Of a stretch of 64,000 bases of DNA, positions 62,283-64,000 are shown piece after piece. The notes beneath the pieces are model-generated. The model saw nothing but the letters and a program-made list of their open reading frames with translations, had not been told where the DNA came from and searched no databases. The stretch lies in the NCBI RefSeq assembly GCF_050286925.1, contig NZ_JBFWFX010000007.1, positions 62,001 through 126,000 of the forward strand, written 5' to 3'. Numbering within the stretch: position 1 is the first letter of the stretch; each line of letters begins with the position of its first letter. The translations under genes and the position numbers were made by a program. This stretch comes from Caloranaerobacter sp050286925. GTDB lineage: Bacteria; Bacillota; Clostridia; Tissierellales; Thermohalobacteraceae.

Positions 62283-62879
62283 ATGTTAAAATATACATCT
62301 ACATTAAAATCAATGCCTTTTTTATATTTAGAACTTAAAAAGGCTGCAACTCTTAAATTACAAGGATTTAATGATATTGATATAAAAAGAAAAGCCATTG
62401 AGGATAATATATTTTTAGTTAATACAGAGAGTCGAAAAAAAGAAATTGCTTCAAAGATACTAAAAAGACTTGAAGTTTTAGATGAGTTTTTATTGGATAA
62501 AATTGTCAATGGTAATTTAGAAACTAGTAAGCAGTTGGCATTATACAGCATATTAAAGACTGATAGATTATTCTTTGATTTTATGATTGAAGTATATAGA
62601 GAGAAATATTTATTAAAAGATTTTATTATAACAGATAAAGATTTTAGTATCTTTTTTCAAAGGAAGGCAGAGCAAAGTGAACAAATAGCGTCATGGGAAG
62701 ATTATACTTTTTATAAATTAAAACAAGTTTATAAAAGAATTTTAAATGAAGCAGGATTTATTAAAAAACATAAAAAAGATATAGAAATAACACCACCAAT
62801 AATGGAAAAAGAAATAATAGATTATTTAAAAGAAAAAGGTGATCAAATTTATTTAGAGGCTATGATAGGAGAGATATAG
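62283..62879 (+). CDS. brxA: BREX protein BrxA (DUF1819)
   Basis: A 198-residue DUF1819 protein, the first gene of type 1-like BREX phage defence loci; the family binds DNA. Visible features are LKSMPFLYLELKKAATLKLQG at the start and the central SKQLALYSILKTDRLFFDFMIEVYREKYL block. GAGGTGA is 14 bases before the ATG, an unusually long spacing. brxB follows with no gap. Confidence 0.88.
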   Translation: MLKYTSTLKSMPFLYLELKKAATLKLQGFNDIDIKRKAIEDNIFLVNTESRKKEIASKILKRLEVLDEFLLDKIVNGNLETSKQLALYSILKTDRLFFDFMIEVYREKYLLKDFIITDKDFSIFFQRKAEQSEQIASWEDYTFYKLKQVYKRILNEAGFIKKHKKDIEITPPIMEKEIIDYLKEKGDQIYLEAMIGEI

Positions 62880-63461
62880 ATGAGAACAATTTATGAAAGA
62901 TTAGATCAGATTTTACCAAAATTATTAGAAAAAAGGTTTAGAGAGAATAAAGGATTAGGAAATGAAATTGGATATTATATATTCGATTATGATCCTAAAG
63001 ATGAAATAATTGTAAGAGAGCATATAGAGTTTTTAAAACAGAAAATTAATAATGACGATTCTGAAATTCAAATAAAGGAATTTGATTTATATGAAATTAT
63101 ATTAGAAATATTAGAAAGTAAAGGTTATTTAGATAAAGTTTTTGATATGGAAAAAAAGAAAGGAACTGAATACATAATCAATGCTATAAAAAAAACACTT
63201 AGATTAACACAAAAAAATGATTTAGTGGTTGATTATATAAGAAAAAGAGTTAGCAAAAATGACATTGTATTTTTAACTGGAGTTGGAAAGGCTTGGCCTA
63301 TTATAAGATCACATACAGTTTTAAATACATTACATTCAGTTATAGATGAAGTTCCACTTGTTATGTTTTTTCCGGGAACTTATGATGGTTTAGAATTGCA
63401 ATTATTTAATGAGATTAAAGATGATAACTATTATAGAGCATTTAAATTAATTGAAAGATAA
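62880..63461 (+). CDS. brxB: BREX protein BrxB (DUF1788)
   Basis: A 193-residue DUF1788 protein. It has FLTGVGKAWPIIRSHTVLN and VPLVMFFPGTYDGLELQLF, the family signatures. It starts immediately after the brxA stop, so the two are translated together. brxC follows 19 bases later. Confidence 0.9.
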   Translation: MRTIYERLDQILPKLLEKRFRENKGLGNEIGYYIFDYDPKDEIIVREHIEFLKQKINNDDSEIQIKEFDLYEIILEILESKGYLDKVFDMEKKKGTEYIINAIKKTLRLTQKNDLVVDYIRKRVSKNDIVFLTGVGKAWPIIRSHTVLNTLHSVIDEVPLVMFFPGTYDGLELQLFNEIKDDNYYRAFKLIER

Positions 63462-63480
63462 ATATCAGGGGGGATAAAGA

Positions 63481-64000
63481 ATGCAACTTAGAAAAATGTT
63501 TTACAAAGACATTGAGAGGGATATAAAAGGAGTTATTAAAATTGGGCAAGAAGATGATACAAATGTGTATCAGGAATTAGAAGAATATGTAGTTACTAGA
63601 GAACTTTTAAAACATTTTAGTGATTTCTTTGAAGCCTATAAAAAAAGTATTAATAATTACACAGATAAAATGGGAGTTTGGATTAGTGGTTTCTTTGGAA
63701 GTGGTAAATCACACTTCCTAAAGATTTTATCTTATTTACTAGAAAATAAGGAGGTTAATGGCAAGAAAGCTGTAAGTTTTTTTGAGGATAAGATTAAGGA
63801 TCCTTTAGTTTTAGCAGATATGAAAATAGCAGGAGATGTTAGTGCTGATATTATTTTATTTAATATAGATTCTAAGTCAGATTCTGATTCTAAAGCAAAT
63901 AAAGATGCTGTTGTAAAAGTATTCAATAAAGTTTTTAACGAAATGCAGGGATTTTGTGGCTCAATACCATGGGTTGCAGACTTAGAAAGACAGATGGTAA
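63481..64000 (+). CDS. brxC: BREX P-loop protein BrxC, N-terminal part
   Basis: The first 173 residues of a large AAA-like ATPase; the window ends inside it. The Walker A is GFFGSGKSH at residues 70-78, after a YVVTRELLKHF stretch typical of BrxC/PglY. In a complete BREX locus it would be followed by pglX (methyltransferase), pglZ and brxL. AGGGGGG precedes ATG 63481. Confidence 0.88.
   Translation, partial: MQLRKMFYKDIERDIKGVIKIGQEDDTNVYQELEEYVVTRELLKHFSDFFEAYKKSINNYTDKMGVWISGFFGSGKSHFLKILSYLLENKEVNGKKAVSFFEDKIKDPLVLADMKIAGDVSADIILFNIDSKSDSDSKANKDAVVKVFNKVFNEMQGFCGSIPWVADLERQMV

Overview
The window looks like a chromosomal stretch from a spore-forming, AT-rich (roughly 30% GC by eye) Gram-positive of the class Clostridia. 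The evidence is the backbone gene order gpr-spoIIP-lepB-lepA-hemW-hrcA-grpE-dnaK-dnaJ-prmA-rsmE-mtaB-hit-rpsU-yqeY-nfeD-floA-yqfC-yqfD-phoH-yqfF-ybeY-dgkA-cdd-era-yqzL-recO-glyQS-ccpN-like-ppsR-dgt-dnaG-rpoD-trmK-nif3-rnhA-rnpB, known from Bacillota. Supporting signs are heavy AGA and TTA codon use, GTG/TTG starts with strong AGGAGG ribosome sites, a CIRCE element, a T-box and several sporulation genes. Genus cannot be fixed from the sequence alone.

Layout. Positions 1-4511 hold sporulation and secretion genes plus lepA. Positions 4512-7279 are a loose, repeat-rich interval with a small secreted protein, a VanZ-like membrane protein and about 1 kb of intergenic DNA packed with foldback sequences. 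Positions 7280-13398 are hemW and the HrcA/CIRCE-controlled heat-shock operon. Positions 13600-17755 hold methyltransferase and translation genes. Positions 17979-27590 are an accessory block between yqeY and nfeD: three paralogous solute-binding lipoproteins, a patatin, two MalF/MalG-type permeases, an HlyD-like protein and a MacB-like permease, with no ATPase gene. Positions 27682-53524 return to the housekeeping run, including the GGC-specifier T-box before glyQS.

Positions 53601-53940 encode RNase P RNA (rnpB). A perfect 34-bp direct repeat of its 3' end (53910-53943 and 61971-62004) brackets an 8-kb integrated element. Its tyrosine integrase is dead (internal TAG, missing C-terminal catalytic part). 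Tandem 11-bp sites resembling integrase arm sites lie at both ends. The element carries a phage-type XRE repressor with an operator cluster, two ImmA/IrrE-type genes (one broken), a PH-domain protein, a lipoprotein, three related coiled-coil proteins and a decayed IS21-family insertion. It is a fossil prophage-like or ICE-like remnant that cannot move by itself.

Immediately past the right att copy, a BREX phage-defence locus begins (brxA, brxB, and brxC cut by the window edge). It could be a second island in the same integration hot spot or older chromosomal DNA.

The strongest leads are the rnpB integration site with its paired arm sites and swapped terminator, the structured 190-nt foldback at 7021-7208, the scattered palindromic repeat families, the ATPase-less transporter block, and the edge of the BREX island. 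No clearly new multi-gene system can be claimed from sequence reading alone.
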